64,000 nucleotides of DNA from Diphasiastrum complanatum (taxonomy: Eukaryota; Streptophyta; Lycopodiopsida; Lycopodiales; Lycopodiaceae). The DNA is taken from assembly GCA_029204225.1 (NCBI GenBank), contig CM055095.1, positions 62,539,910-62,603,909 of the forward strand. The letters run 5' to 3'. Positions 33,870-45,620 of the stretch are shown here, piece by piece; positions within the stretch are counted from its first letter, which is position 1, and each line of letters opens with the position of its first letter. Under the pieces are notes generated by a model. It saw only the letters and a program-made list of their open reading frames with translations, had not been told where the DNA came from and did no database searches. Both the position numbers and the translations under genes were made by a program.

Positions 33870-34460
33870 ATGCCTCAAGCAAACCAAATCAGCTTGTTAT
33901 TGCACAATTCTGGAGCGTTTTCGATCCAATTTGAATTTGTACCTAGCTGCGCCCTATCTCTACGCCCTAGAAAAACTTTTCAAATCTGTATTTGGCCTTG
34001 GAACAACTGAGAACAGCTGGTTTTTCCAACAGTGTTCTGATTCCTTCTTCAGCTCTTTTCCAAGCAATTCTCAACTTTAATCTGAGTTTTTTTCTTACAA
34101 ATTCAAACTCCCTGAGGTCTCCCTAGTCCTACCAATCTGATGGGACTGACGGCATATGATTTGGTAAGGATTTCACCACACACGGTTCAACTTTGCAGAG
34201 AAAGCTTCGAAATCCCACCGAAGTTGTGAAATTCACAATTTTCTCAGTTTTTCACCAAATCCTGCCCTGTCAATTGCTATGGCCACTATCATTGCCCTTT
34301 GCAGCTCTTCTGCAAATCCCTTTACGCCTAACGACTGTCTATACAGTGACTTTTCTTTCCCTCTTCAACCCGCCATAAATCCCGAAATCTCAGAAGACTT
34401 CTCTTCTCCTGAAGCTCTCTTCGACGGCGATGTTGTATTGTGTACACTCCATGTATGGCT
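33870..34460 (-). other. Leader-like sequence behind a reverse LTR
   Basis: Reading leftward from the putative primer region at 34460, this looks like the untranslated leader of an LTR element: no domains and only short frames. Nothing else is recognisable. Confidence 0.3.
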
Positions 34461-34465
34461 CTGAT

Positions 34466-34700
34466 AACAACTTAGAATTTGCTTTGCACAGGAACACAGA
34501 TCATGCTACACAGTAGCACAGACAGAAAACACTCTCCACTGCAAGCTCAAATAGCAACTGTATTTGTCAAAATGAAATTACACTGTACATGTAGTTGTTC
34601 ACTCAAGCAACCCATGCATGACCCAGGTTGCCTCGTGGCTAGGCCAACTGATCCTTATTTACTGATAGAACCCACAGTACAGTAGCACAGTGATTCTACT
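34466..34700 (-). repeat. LTR-like sequence, reverse strand
   Basis: On the reverse strand, ...TTCTAAGTTG is followed by TTATCAGAGCC, close to the plant primer site. Upstream there is a TATA-like TAAATAAGG. Both ends are uncertain. The pseudogene to its right ends at 34708, just before this sequence. Confidence 0.35.
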
Positions 34701-34707
34701 TTAATTC

Positions 34708-36000
34708 TAACTGGGTGGTGTTGGAATTACCACCGGGGTTGGCTGAGCTTTCTGCTCCATGAATTTTTGACAAGCCTTGAGAGCTTCTTTTGCTTGGGTG
34801 AGCTCCTGATTCGCGCTGGCCTAGTACTTATCGAACTCCGCCTGGTAGCTTTTGAGAGTTTTTTGGCTATAGACCTGCACTTGATGCCTGAAGAGTTCGT
34901 CTTTGCTTGAGAGAGTGGCCTTGAGTCAGGTGCATGTTTAGCTATCCAGGCAAGTTATTCATGTTGCAATGCTTGCATCTCCGCTCCCAGACGCATGTTT
35001 TATGTTTCGTAAATCTGTAATTATGCCTGGAGGGAAGAAAGTATTTGGTCAGCCTCTGCTTGTAGCTCTTGCACCTTTGTGGAAGCATCCTTGATGGCTG
35101 CGAAGAGGCTTTCAATGTACTGATTTAGGCCATCTTTCTTTTCCTGCAGCTTCTGGATCTCCCGGTGCCCATCTAGCTCGTGTTGCTGAGCTATGGCTAA
35201 TTTCTGCTGCAGCTTTGTGATATCCACTCGCAGTTGTGTGTTGCTAGTGGCAAGTTGTAGTACTTTGCTGTCAAGAGATGTTTTGGCAGCTACCACGTCC
35301 TGGACGAAGGTACCCAAGGTTTGGTAGGTCGTCAATAGATTGGTAGGGACAGCCGGTATGCTTAGGTTGGCAGTGGCTTGTGATATAGAGGCCCACTATG
35401 TCATCGTCGTCTTCTATCAGCATCTCCGGAGATTTCTGGCCATCAGGTGCGGTGGGGTCGGCATGATTTGGAGATGGTATAAATACTGTCTGCACAAATG
35501 TGTCATCAAACAACGGTTTGTCGCCCTAGGCAAGCTTTGATGGAGAGGTGGGGGGTGTCACGAAATAGAAGTGGAAACAGAGAGGGGGACAGTTTGTCCA
35601 AACATTAGAATGGGTGGAACAGAGGAGAACTGGAGGATGGTGTGAAGGATGAAGGGAGAAGAAGAGGGAGATGTGCCCTGGCTTGGCGGTGTGAAATTAA
35701 TGACTTGTATCCAGGCCAAGGTGTCGAGAGACAATTGTGAATCTGAATGATTGAACTGAAGAGGGACGATGGTGGAAGCAGGGGGTGTGGAGAAAGCGAT
35801 AGTAATGGAAGAGGTGGTAGAGGATGGAACAGAGGTAGAAGCAGTATTTATAGAGAAAATAGGAATGGAGACAACAACGATAGAAGAGGGTTGAACATAA
35901 GAGGAGGTGGCGATGGTGGAAGCAAAAATAGTTAGTGGTGTGGTGGTCGTGTGGCATCTAGTAGCAGGTGGAGATGAAGAGGAGGGGGCAGCGCCACGCA
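34708..36000 (-). pseudogene. Decayed coiled-coil ORF of unknown function
   Basis: On the reverse strand, a Ser/Thr/Pro-rich N-terminal part (36001-35558) is followed by an acidic linker (EMLIEDDDDIVG, 35513-35271). A long predicted coiled coil (35335-35021) with heptad-like spacing follows (LRVDITKLQQKLAIAQQHEL and LQEKKDGLNQYI). The C-terminal end, ELTQAKEALKACQKFMEQKA, is reached in a third frame and terminates at 34708. At least two frameshifts and several stops break it. I do not recognise the family. The neighbouring LTR-like sequence suggests a retroelement-encoded extra protein, but a decayed host gene is possible. Confidence 0.45.
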
Positions 36001-36042
36001 TTCGCTTGCTGGTCGTTATGTTAGTGACTACAGGACGGGCGG

Positions 36043-36390
36043 ATGTGGATGTCAGAGTTTGTGAGGGAGACAGAGGCTGCTGCCCAGAGACAAATAGCGC
36101 AAAGACTACTCAGAGCATCACAGGCATGCAGTTCCTCCCAGAGACCCCCCTGTGGTAGAGGGAGACCCCCAGGCAGGAGTGTACCACAGAGGGTTCCTTC
36201 CGGCAAACCCAGAGGCAGGCCAGCCAAGAGGGGACGCACCGATGATTTTTCTAGTCGTCTCATGGCAGGCATTGGCCCAGACCTAGAGGAGTCCCAGATG
36301 CCTCCAGACTTCGAGCCAGACTTTGTGTTTGACACCCCTGCAGATGCATCTAGCATGCAAAGGGATGATCTGTTTAGCGCAGACTTGTAG
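36043..36390 (+). CDS. Small AT-hook protein or last exon, unknown
   Basis: The 115-residue frame starts MWMSEFVRETEA. It has an amphipathic helix (RETEAAAQRQIAQRLLRASQ), then two AT-hook-like cores, CGRGRPPGRS and KPRGRPAKRGR, which would bind the minor groove of AT-rich DNA. It ends in an acidic/Phe tail (PPDFEPDFVFDTPAD). A good acceptor site (TGACTACAG) lies 10-20 bp upstream and the frame stays open to it, so this may be a terminal exon. No upstream exon is evident, and the opposite strand carries the Ser/Thr-rich part of the coiled-coil pseudogene just to the left. It might be a chance frame, but its composition looks like protein. Confidence 0.4.
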   Translation: MWMSEFVRETEAAAQRQIAQRLLRASQACSSSQRPPCGRGRPPGRSVPQRVPSGKPRGRPAKRGRTDDFSSRLMAGIGPDLEESQMPPDFEPDFVFDTPADASSMQRDDLFSADL

Positions 36391-36551
36391 ATACTGATAC
36401 ACATTTTAGCATCATGTACAATGGCATCAGATGAGATGTATACATTTTTTTACAGTCTATTTGTGTCATGGCTAATTTATCATGGTTGCTTACAAATGGT
36501 TAGCTCTGTGAAGTTTGAATGGTTAGTCAAAAATGGTTTATTCCGTGCAAG

Positions 36552-37042
<491 letters not shown>

Positions 37043-37213
37043 TCCATGGTCCAGGAATACAGTCCACTGGTTCGTGGAGCGGGTACATACTCAGGGGACC
37101 GAGCCTGGCCCGATTCGGACATCGTCCAGTCAAAATGGCCGTTCAACGGGTTAGAAACGCAATTAGGTCAATCCAAATGGACTAGTTCTGCAACTATCCG
37201 TCCGACGGTCCCG
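37043..37213. repeat. Direct repeat copy 1, ~170 bp
   Basis: The block with CAGGAATACAGTCCACTGGTT, TCAAAATGGCC and CCGTCCGACGG is repeated at 37612-37788 in the same orientation with substitutions and small indels. It is not coding. It might be part of a larger transposon or a dispersed satellite. Confidence 0.7.
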
Positions 37214-37611
37214 TTTCTCCAAGCACTACAGGGAGTGAATGGTCACCAATAGAGTGATGGCCATCATAATTGTGTTGTTCACTACCGAAAACCAGAAGAC
37301 CTACTGGCTGGCCCGACGATGAGGGACCTTGTCCCGGACCATGGGAAGTTGTTCAGCGGTGAAGTTAATTCCAATCCGTTGCGTTTCCTCGCCCACGCCA
37401 GCTTGGTCAAGGGGGAGCAGGTCCGAGGACTGTGAGGGCACGTAGTTGCAGCTCCGGTAGTCACTCCATTATCTCTCGCTAGCTCTCGTGAAATCCTCCT
37501 TCTGGCTTTCGTTCGTTGTGTCGGTGGACATCTACCAGGAGATGCTCCGACTAGTTGCCCACATGATGTCGACCCTAAACCCTAAATCCTAAATCTATCT
37601 CATCACATAGG

Positions 37612-37788
37612 CCATGGTACTGTGTCCAGGAATACAGTCCACAGGTTCGTGATCCTGATACGAACCCAAGGGAGCAATCCTGGCTCGATTCGGGTATCGT
37701 TCGGTCAAAATGGCCCTTCGACTGGAGAAAAGCGCAATTAGATCAAGCGAAATGGACTGGTTTTGCAACTCTCCGTCCGACGGCCCCG
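37612..37788. repeat. Direct repeat copy 2, ~175 bp
   Basis: Second copy of the block at 37043-37213, offset 569 bp. It includes an eight-base indel near its start and a different central segment. Confidence 0.7.
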
Positions 37789-38640
37789 GATTAACGTAGA
37801 TTTCATGGTCACCGTGGGCACAGTGTCCGGTGATCATCAACCCATCTCCCATCACTAGGAAAAGGCCTTGATAAGGCCATTCATCACCCAGACTGCCTCA
37901 GAGATTCCGATCCAAACTAACAATGGGTACATAATAGAGGCTATCATGGACATCTTGTAGAATTAAGACAGATTCCATCCTAACCTTCCAAATTGAGTAA
38001 TTGGAGGTTGACAATATTTCACTTGTTTCTAATAGAAAGACACCCATTGAAGTCATAAAGAATGATGGAAATCAAAAAAGATGGATGAAAAAATTGTGAA
38101 TGACTCTATTATCATTATCAGCATCATCATTGTATAATGTCCATTTGTGCAAATATATATACATAATGGCATAGAGGGGTCCGATGTAGACAAATGGATG
38201 TACGTTGAGCTGTCCGATGTGGATCTTAATTGAAGTAGTGGATGTCAATGTCCATGTAGTTAGCAAGCATGGATGCCATTATCTAGACAAATGGTGATGA
38301 AGCTGCAGTCATTGTCAAGGCAGTTGTACAATAGCAAGAGTAGTTAGTATATGTGACTAGACTCATTTTGAGTGGTACCACGTCAGCAATAGAATTCGAT
38401 GATTTGTCGATTAGAGTCGAGGTCTTAGGCTAGATCTACCAGAATTTTAGGTGGAGCTGTGAGGTATTCTTTAAGCAGCTCTAGATGGTGTGTGAAAATT
38501 GTCTTACTCCAATCTAGTTAAGGATGACTGGGTCCAGCTTCACAAGGTCTTCGACCTTGCTAGGTAGAATATAGCCACCTCTGGACCTGATGTTCTAATT
38601 TCTTTTGATTAAGAGGATTGGCTATTCTGATTCAAGTAGG
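37789..38640. other. Unassigned sequence
   Basis: AT-rich, no supported coding region, with a few TATA-like tracts. It probably belongs to a decayed repeat. Confidence 0.35.
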
Positions 38641-39001
38641 AGAAGGATGCGATGGTAGCACCCTTGATGGATATCGGCAGGCCTTCCAAAGGAGTCATCT
38701 TTGCATGGTGGAACAATGGAGGTTTGAGGCTTGGTGAGATGACTCCACCGGTGCTTCTTCGTAAACCGAAAGCACAGAATCCAGGTGGAAGCCATGGATT
38801 CTATTTTCTAAGTGAGAAGCGGCTAAAAGGGATAATAGAACTGAAAAGCACTAAGTAAAGACCCATTGTTTCAAGAAGAGGACCAGCCATCTGAAGCCAT
38901 GGTTTGATCATAACGTCAGAAGGCAAGGGCCAAATCTGGGTGGCTGATGGTATTTCGTGTTGGATCACCTTCTTGGTGCCAGAGTCGTTAGAAGAGGCCA
39001 T
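38640..39001 (-). pseudogene. Possible gag-like start of a reverse LTR element
   Basis: A reverse-strand frame begins MASSNDSGTKKVIQH at 39001 and is open for 66 codons. Further open pieces continue in shifted frames to about 38640. Its position about 390 bp downstream of a reverse LTR end (39389) fits an LTR-leader-gag order. No zinc knuckle or pol motif follows, so the call rests on layout. Confidence 0.3.
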
Positions 39002-39388
39002 GTTAGCAGTGGTAGTTAGAGTCTGTTACAAACAAAAGGTAATTTGATTGCCCTGCAAAGGTTCTGCGAGGGTTCAAACAGTCTAGTGAATTTTTCCCTT
39101 ATTTTTCCATTGTTTTTTGAGATTGAGATCTCTGATCTGCAAATTGGGGGCTTGTTGGTGCAACCTGATGTTCTGCTTCCCTCTTGATCCTATCTGGTCC
39201 TGGATCCCTCTTGGATCTTGTTGGATTTTTTTCGATCTTGCCAGATTTGGCTGAATCTTGGTGGATCTAGCTTGGTCTATCTTGATTTTCCTGGATCTGG
39301 CTGTGATGGCCTTGTAGATGAACTTGTCGTGACATTCCATCACCATCCTGGATCTGTGTCACTGAGGTGGCCAATATTTGTGTAAATG

Positions 39389-40042
39389 TGTTGGAAGAAA
39401 ATCTGGTTTGTCAATGTTTGGCTAGATCTACTCACAATGTGGTGTAGTATAGAGAGGATCATCCACTTTCTAAGTTTCTACCAAGAATCAGACGGAGTGC
39501 GAAAATAGAAAACAATGATGAAGCACTAAGGCTTACCCAACTAGTGCTCAAAATAGAAATGAAACTAACTAAAATGACAAAATACAAAACCTTACTAAGG
39601 CTTACCCAACTAGCAAGGTGATTAAACTAAATCCTAGATTAACACCCAAAGGGAATTAGAATGGAAGATTGCGGCTAATTAATAATCAATCAACAAAATA
39701 CATGCCACAATACAAACCAATGAGAAGGAGGCAAGAGGAGGCCCGAGCACCTTCCCTAAAGCTATGCACCTTCCCAAAGGGAACACAAATGAAATAGAGA
39801 GATAATCTCAAAAATAGAGAACTTGATAACTTAATTTCAAAAGTGTTGTTTCCAAGGCAAATACCTCTCCTTTTATGGCAAGGAGGGTCTTTCATAAGTA
39901 TCCACTAACTTATGGGACTAATCTATTTCTAGCCTTTCTAGAACTTCTAACTTAGGATTTAGAACTTCAAAGTTTCTTAACTTAGGAAAACTTAAGATAA
40001 AATATTTCTAATCTTAAGTTTCCTAATTCTAAGTTCTAAATC
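39389..40042 (-). repeat. LTR of the TGTTAGCAAC family, reverse copy, truncated
   Basis: Reverse complement of the LTR at 17989-18745, ending TTCCAACA on the reverse strand at 39389. Its first ~130 bp are cut off at 40042 where the copia LTR at 40043 begins. The missing part is not found on the other side of that insertion, which has itself been truncated. Confidence 0.75.
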
Positions 40043-41087
40043 TGAAGAAACAAAGTGTTTTTGATTACAAAGCCTTGCTAGCTTTCAGCCCTTTACCTGA
40101 CGAAGATGTTCATGAACTCGAACATTTGGAGACACAAAACACGAAGAGTTTCGCGAACACGAAAGTCAACGGAGACGAAGACGAACGGTTCATGAACCCA
40201 GCCGGTTTGCAAACACGAAGGATCGCGAACACGAAGGACCCACGAACGAGATTCCTTTGCAGTCCAGCAAGAGAGAAAGGCAAACGAGATAAACGAAACC
40301 AACGGTGGAAACGAAACCGTCCTATCCTCACACTCCAAGGAGTACCACCAGAGATCATGCAAGTACCCAGAAGTACAGAGATCTGAGCTGATGGCATGAC
40401 GTCAACAGATGCTTCCTAGGTCGTGGCTAATTGACACTCTTGTAATTCCCCGATTAGTTGTAGATATTTAATCACTCTAATCTTAGGTTTACAAGAGAGA
40501 CCATACTTACTGGATAGTACTTGACATATATCAGAACAGGATATACATAGTGTAACTAAGAGGAGACAACAAAAAGAAGTCTAATGCTAGTAAGCAATCA
40601 AGACGAACATAGACAGAAGCTCCGCCTACGTGCGAGAAGATAATTCTGTCTAGGATCAGAAGATCCAATTGTCTGCTAGTAAAGCGAGACTACTACTCGT
40701 GAGACAGAACCGTGCTTCTCTCATGCCAACGCACTACGTGGATTCGCATGCAGTGCTCTGAAGAAATCAGAGAAAATCAATATAGATTATTTTTTTGGTT
40801 GTGTCTGATCTTGGATGTTGAATTCTTATGTTGTTTATCTTTCACATGTTTGAGTTTTCTTGTTCCCTTTGAATTTTGCATCTTGGTTGAAATGAAGTCG
40901 AATGTTGTATTAATTCTATGGACGTAACTGACTACTCTTTGGAGGATTGTAGGAGTGTTTCAGCTAGCAGTGCCCAGCGAATGCATCTGAACTCCATATG
41001 AATCTCGAAAGAGAGTCGTGAATGTTTCGTGAATTTTTTTCTCACGATTCTCATCAGTCATATTGGAGCAACGCACGACTCCCAACA
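40043..41087 (+). repeat. 5' LTR of a TGAAGAAAC-family copia element
   Basis: It starts TGAAGAAAC and ends CCCAACA, 1045 bp. It carries one to two units of the 39 bp repeat and the same TTTCTCTCA..GCCAACGCACT block as C, D and E. It is inserted in a reverse LTR of another family. The right LTR is missing, so no target duplication can be tested. Confidence 0.85.
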
Positions 41088-41088
41088 A

Positions 41089-41100
41089 TGGTATCAAAGC
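41089..41100 (+). other. Primer binding site
   Basis: TGGTATCAAAGC one base inside the LTR at 40043-41087, the same variant as element E. Confidence 0.8.
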
Positions 41101-41200
41101 CACCCTATCATATTCTAACATAGTCAAGAAGCTAACAGATCCAAGAGGCCAAGCATTCAGACAATCAACCAAACGACAAGAAAACAGACTTCAACAAGCA

Positions 41201-41640
41201 ATGGCTTCAATCAGCAGCATGCAGAACAAGATCTGCACTATACTTAATTCTTCATGATCTAACTTTATGCCTGGAAAGTTAAGACATCTTTGATACTCAA
41301 GGGCGAAGGACTCTTCTTCTAGGTGGATGGCATAGAAGAAATGCCTATGACAACAGACAAGGAGCTACGTGAATGGAGGGAGAAAAATGACAAGGCAGTA
41401 ACCTTGCTATCATCTTCCATTGAAGATAGCCTTACACTTGACCTGGATACACTCTCCAAAGCTAAGAAGATGTGGGATGCACTGCTCACAAGATTTCAGA
41501 CGAAATCAAGAAGTCAGATTATGATGCTGGAAGATCATTTGACAAATCTGCAGTGGGATGGAAAAGACCTCACCTCTTTCGTGAGAAAGATGAAGGATCT
41601 GTTTCTATCACTACACAACTCAGGAGCAGAGAATGCGAGA
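41201..41640 (+). pseudogene. Ty1/copia gag fragment, 3'-truncated
   Basis: It starts MASISSMQNKICT as in D, loses frame before residue 30, and recovers at about 41323 with DKELREWREKNDKAV and the LEDHLTNLQWDGKDL block. Similarity to D and E ends at about 41637, after SGAENA, where unrelated AT-rich sequence starts. Most of the element is therefore missing. Confidence 0.85.
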
Positions 41641-42269
41641 ACCAGTTGACGTATGGAAATTTGATTATCTGAAAGTATTTTTGGACAAATTCAGAGCAAG
41701 ATATATAATTGGAACTTTTCAAATAACTTGAAATTCTCTAGGAATTGTGTGGAACAATCTGAAACTGGAGGTGGTTTGAAATTTGAATCATTTTTTATTA
41801 GTACAAGGAAAGGTCAGCAGTTACTAATTCCATTTTGGTTGGAATAGAAATAATTTTGATTAGAATATTGGGTGTAGAACATTTGTATTGGATCAACTTA
41901 ATCTTAATTTGAGTACTAGGATCAAGGAGGGCTTGGTTGAGTTGAAGAAATTATGATGTAAGAGGTAAATTGGGTTCAAAAACTCGTGAGAGTAGATTTG
42001 TTCTTCGTCTTAGAGATTTCTCAAATATGTTATTTACTCATGAGAAATAGAAATTATTTGGTAGTTAAATTACAAGATTCTCAGTGAGTTATGTGAGTAA
42101 CATATGCGGGTTTTGGAGGAATCTGCCAGATAATGATGTGTTTATCTATTGTATCATAGTGATATTATTCTAATATGTGCACAGTTAATCTTGTATGGAT
42201 CAACTATGTATTCCTAATTATTGGGTTTATTTGATGCACCTAATCCAGTTGGTAAAACGAGAAAGGATC
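41641..42269. other. AT-rich unassigned sequence
   Basis: No domain or repeat is recognisable. It lies between a truncated copia gag and a copia RNase H remnant of another lineage. Confidence 0.35.
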
Positions 42270-42755
42270 TGAAATGCATGTTAGCATTGGAGTATATTTT
42301 TCGAATTTGACCAGCAAACTCATTTTCATCAGTCAACAGAAAATCAACCCATCAGCCAATATTCTCAAAGGCTACACAGATGCAGAGTGGGCGGAAGACT
42401 TCAACACCAAAATATCAACTTATAGATTTGTATTTCTATACAATCAAGGCCCAATCTCTCACAACCAAAAATAGTCCTCAGTAGCATTATCGTCCACAGA
42501 ATTGGATTTTTCAGCTGCCTTTGAATGCTACCAAGGAGGCAATTTGGCTGACAAACTTGCTTGCAGATATCGGATTTTTCCAGTCACATTCAACATTCAT
42601 CTATTGTGACAACCAAAGAACAAGGGTGATTTCTTTGGTTTACTACAGAACAGAGTCTATGGCAGCAGATTACTTCACGAAGGAGCACTATCTCAGATTT
42701 AACAATCAGCTAAATCTGAAGATCAAATCTTTCCGAGATCTACTTCAAGAGAGAG
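42270..42755 (+). pseudogene. Ty1/copia RNase H remnant
   Basis: The motif order is that of copia RNase H: LKGYTDAEWAEDFNT, then GPIS, a stop, SSVALSSTE, a frameshift, ATKEAIWLTNLLADIGF, IYCDNQ and finally the end of pol. The catalytic D of YTDAEW and the E of SSTE are still visible. It ends in AAGAGAGAG next to an LTR start, a short polypurine tract. It belongs to a different lineage from C/D/E. Confidence 0.85.
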
Positions 42756-43733
42756 TGTTAGAATTCTATTCTCAAGCCCAATTCCATTAAGTAATGAGCA
42801 TCCTAAAAAATTCTTGTCTATATCTTTTCTTGAAAACAACAAAAAGAAAGAAGGAAGAAGGCTCGAATTTCTGTACAAAAGGTCAAAAAATTAAGGATCA
42901 AATTTTTCCGACCCAAGCCTATCAATGTCAATCTGAAGGATTTTTCGACCCACGGATCGGATCGAGGCGGAAAATATTCGGACGTCTTCAACCCTGGATC
43001 GGATCGGCCTAATTTATCCAAGCGTCTTTGACCCTAGAGCGGATCGGATCGAGTCTAATAAATTTGACCATTTGTATAGATCCGACCCTTTGTATAAATC
43101 TGACCCAGTGTATAAATTTTGACCCTTTGTAAAATCTAACCCAGTGTATGAATTTCGACCCTTTGTACTGTCAACTCGGAAATCCGACCCACGTCGCGAT
43201 GTTGACAGTCTGCCTACTTTTGTACACAACTCTCTAGCAAAAATGATGGCTACCTACTATAGGACAAATGTAGTTAATTAAATAGGTCAATGTAAACTTT
43301 CAATGTACTGATCATCTGACTTCCAATCATCAAGGAAGATCTACTGGAGTCAGCATTCTAAAAAGGTTATTATCATGTAGGCATTATGTTGTAAATAGTC
43401 AAGTTGTAGTTTTTAAATCAATCAATTAAGCCATCAACGAACTCAGCTGAAGACTGATTTGCGCCAGCTTCAAACTCTTGTACTCAGTTTTGATTATTAT
43501 TAGAGTGCATTTTTGTGTCTACACTACTATTTTGTTCTATTGCCCATTATAGTTATTCGATCCATCTTGAACTTGCATTGTTGGTAATTGTCGCACTTCC
43601 GATCTATCTCCATCTGCTCACCACTTTCGCAGCTCATCACATTTCCTTTGATCTTCGACTTGATATCAGAGCATCTGTTTCTATCAGAGCTGTACTATTC
43701 CGATATCATCTCAATTTCTCTTATTTTCCAACA
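42756..43733 (+). repeat. LTR flanked by pol on the left and a primer site on the right
   Basis: It starts TGTTAGAATTC and ends TTTTCCAACA, 978 bp. The left neighbour is the 3' end of pol with its polypurine tract; the right neighbour is the primer site TGGTGTCAGAGC. The same LTR thus serves as the 3' end of one element and the 5' end of a second. Inside, 43060-43190 holds repeats of GACCCTTTGTA/GACCCAGTGTA type. Confidence 0.8.
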
Positions 43734-43745
43734 TGGTGTCAGAGC
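43734..43745 (+). other. Primer binding site
   Basis: TGGTGTCAGAGC directly abuts the LTR end CCAACA, one base from the usual plant initiator-Met site. No gag follows. Confidence 0.75.
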
Positions 43746-44600
43746 TTCACTCTTTGATCATATCAATTTCCAACACTTTTCAGCTGCTATCATTCCAATT
43801 GGAGTTACCATCTTGAAGTAAGCTAGTTTCCCAAATTAGTTATGCACTTATTAGATTTTTGGAATGGATATTAGCTTTGACTAAGAGTTATTTTATTATT
43901 GATTGGTTTCTCATTGCTTTTCATAAAATTTTGGTGGTATTTTTATGTTTGTTGGTTTTAACCTCCAATTTTACACTATATGCTAATAGATTATGCAAGT
44001 TTTGTCTATAATTTGATGTTAGGTACTAGTTGGAAGATAAATCCATGTTAAAATTGCTGAAATAAAGTTGAATTTTTTTCAAGAAGATAGCAAAATGGTT
44101 TTATGTCATAGAACTTATGAAAATCATCAATTTTTGACCCAAAAGAACATGGTTTTTGGTCATTTCTTCATGGATTTGATTATATGTTGCACATTATGGA
44201 GTTGTAGCATCCTTGCCCATAGCCTAATTAGGATGGTATGAAAGTTTTCCATCAACTACACCCGTTAATATAAGGCTATAAAAGTCAGTTGGAGCTTGAA
44301 ACTATTGAATTAATGTTTTTAGGATTCTTCTAGTCGGATCTAGAATTAAATAGCTTGTCAGATGTAACTTATGTTACAATTTAGAGGCTTGTCGGATCTG
44401 GCGTCGGTTACAGCCACGGATGTACTCGGTTATGAATGGATATCTAACAAACTATTTTGTCTTTGACTTAATCAGATTAGCAATAGGAGATTCTGTATTG
44501 ATTGTTTGTCAGATATGATTGAACTCATCGGATATGATTTAGATGTCAAATCAATCATAAAAATTTGATCAATTTTGAGGAACTCGGTTACCTCATCGGA
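43746..44600 (+). other. Leader-like AT-rich sequence without coding
   Basis: Follows a primer site, as a retroelement leader would, but no gag frame appears before the minisatellite at 44600. Confidence 0.35.
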
Positions 44601-45620
44601 TGCATCTGAAGCTCGTCGGACATAACTATTGAATGTAAGTGTATATGCAGTGTCGAATGCAGAGTTGTTGGATGTAGGTGGAATGCACTATTGAATGCAA
44701 AGTTGTCATATGTAAGTGGAATGTACTATTGGATGTAGGATGGAATGCATTGTCCATATGTATGATGCCGGATGCAAGTGGAATGCAGAGTTTTCAGATG
44801 CAATCGAAATGTAGTGTGATGCAATTGTCGAATACAAGTGGAATGTAGAGTTGTCGGATGCAACTGTCCGGATGCAACTGGAATGCAGTGTCAGGGATGC
44901 AAGTGGAATGTAGAGTTGTCGGATGCAACTGTCAGATGCAATCAGAATGCAACTCTGTTCTAGGTTGTCAAAACAGGAATATCGGATGTACTTCAGAACT
45001 GATATGTGCTTGACAGGTTCGAATACAAAAATTGGATATGCATTGGTAAAGTTTGTATAGGAAAATTTGTCGACTGTAATGGTCTGAATTTTGGTGTAAA
45101 TCAAAATTAGACTTATGATACAGAACTCAAATGTAGTCGTTGGATGCACATCGGATGCAAAATCATCAGATGTAGATTTTAGATGTAGCTCAGGCGTATT
45201 TCGTCGGATCTGAACATCGGACGTACCATCAGTTGTAGGTCATCAGATGCAAGTCGTCGGACCTAAACGTCAGATGCAACTGTCGGTTCTAATCGTCGGA
45301 TGCAACAATGTACTAGTCCGTTGGATGCAATGTCAGTTGTAGACTATCGAATCTTAATTTCAAGTCTATTTGTCGGATGCGACGTCGGATGTAATCAAAT
45401 GTAGTGTCGGATGCAACGTCGGTTCTAGACTATCGGATGTAAATCTTCAAGTCTAGTTGTCGAATATAAATCATCGATTGTGATGTCGGAGCTAGACATC
45501 GGATGCAACATTGGTTGTAGACTGTCAGATCTAATTTTTTAAGTCTAGTTGTTGGTCATCAGATCTAGCTGTGATGTCTAACTGTCGAATGTAGGACTCA
45601 GACTATACTTCCTCCTCTGA
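44600..45620. repeat. Degenerate minisatellite with GTCGGATGCAA core
   Basis: Dozens of variants of TGTCGGATGCAA / GTGGAATGCAGAGTTGTCGGATGCAA recur at roughly 20-35 bp spacing. The left half is richer in GTGGAATG units, the right half in GTCGGATCTAA and CATCGGATGTA units. No frame is conserved through it. The outer limits are gradual. Confidence 0.8.

Noticed and set aside
44600-45620. CRISPR-like spaced repeats
   Set aside because: Units are degenerate, spacing is irregular, and the context is plant nuclear DNA.
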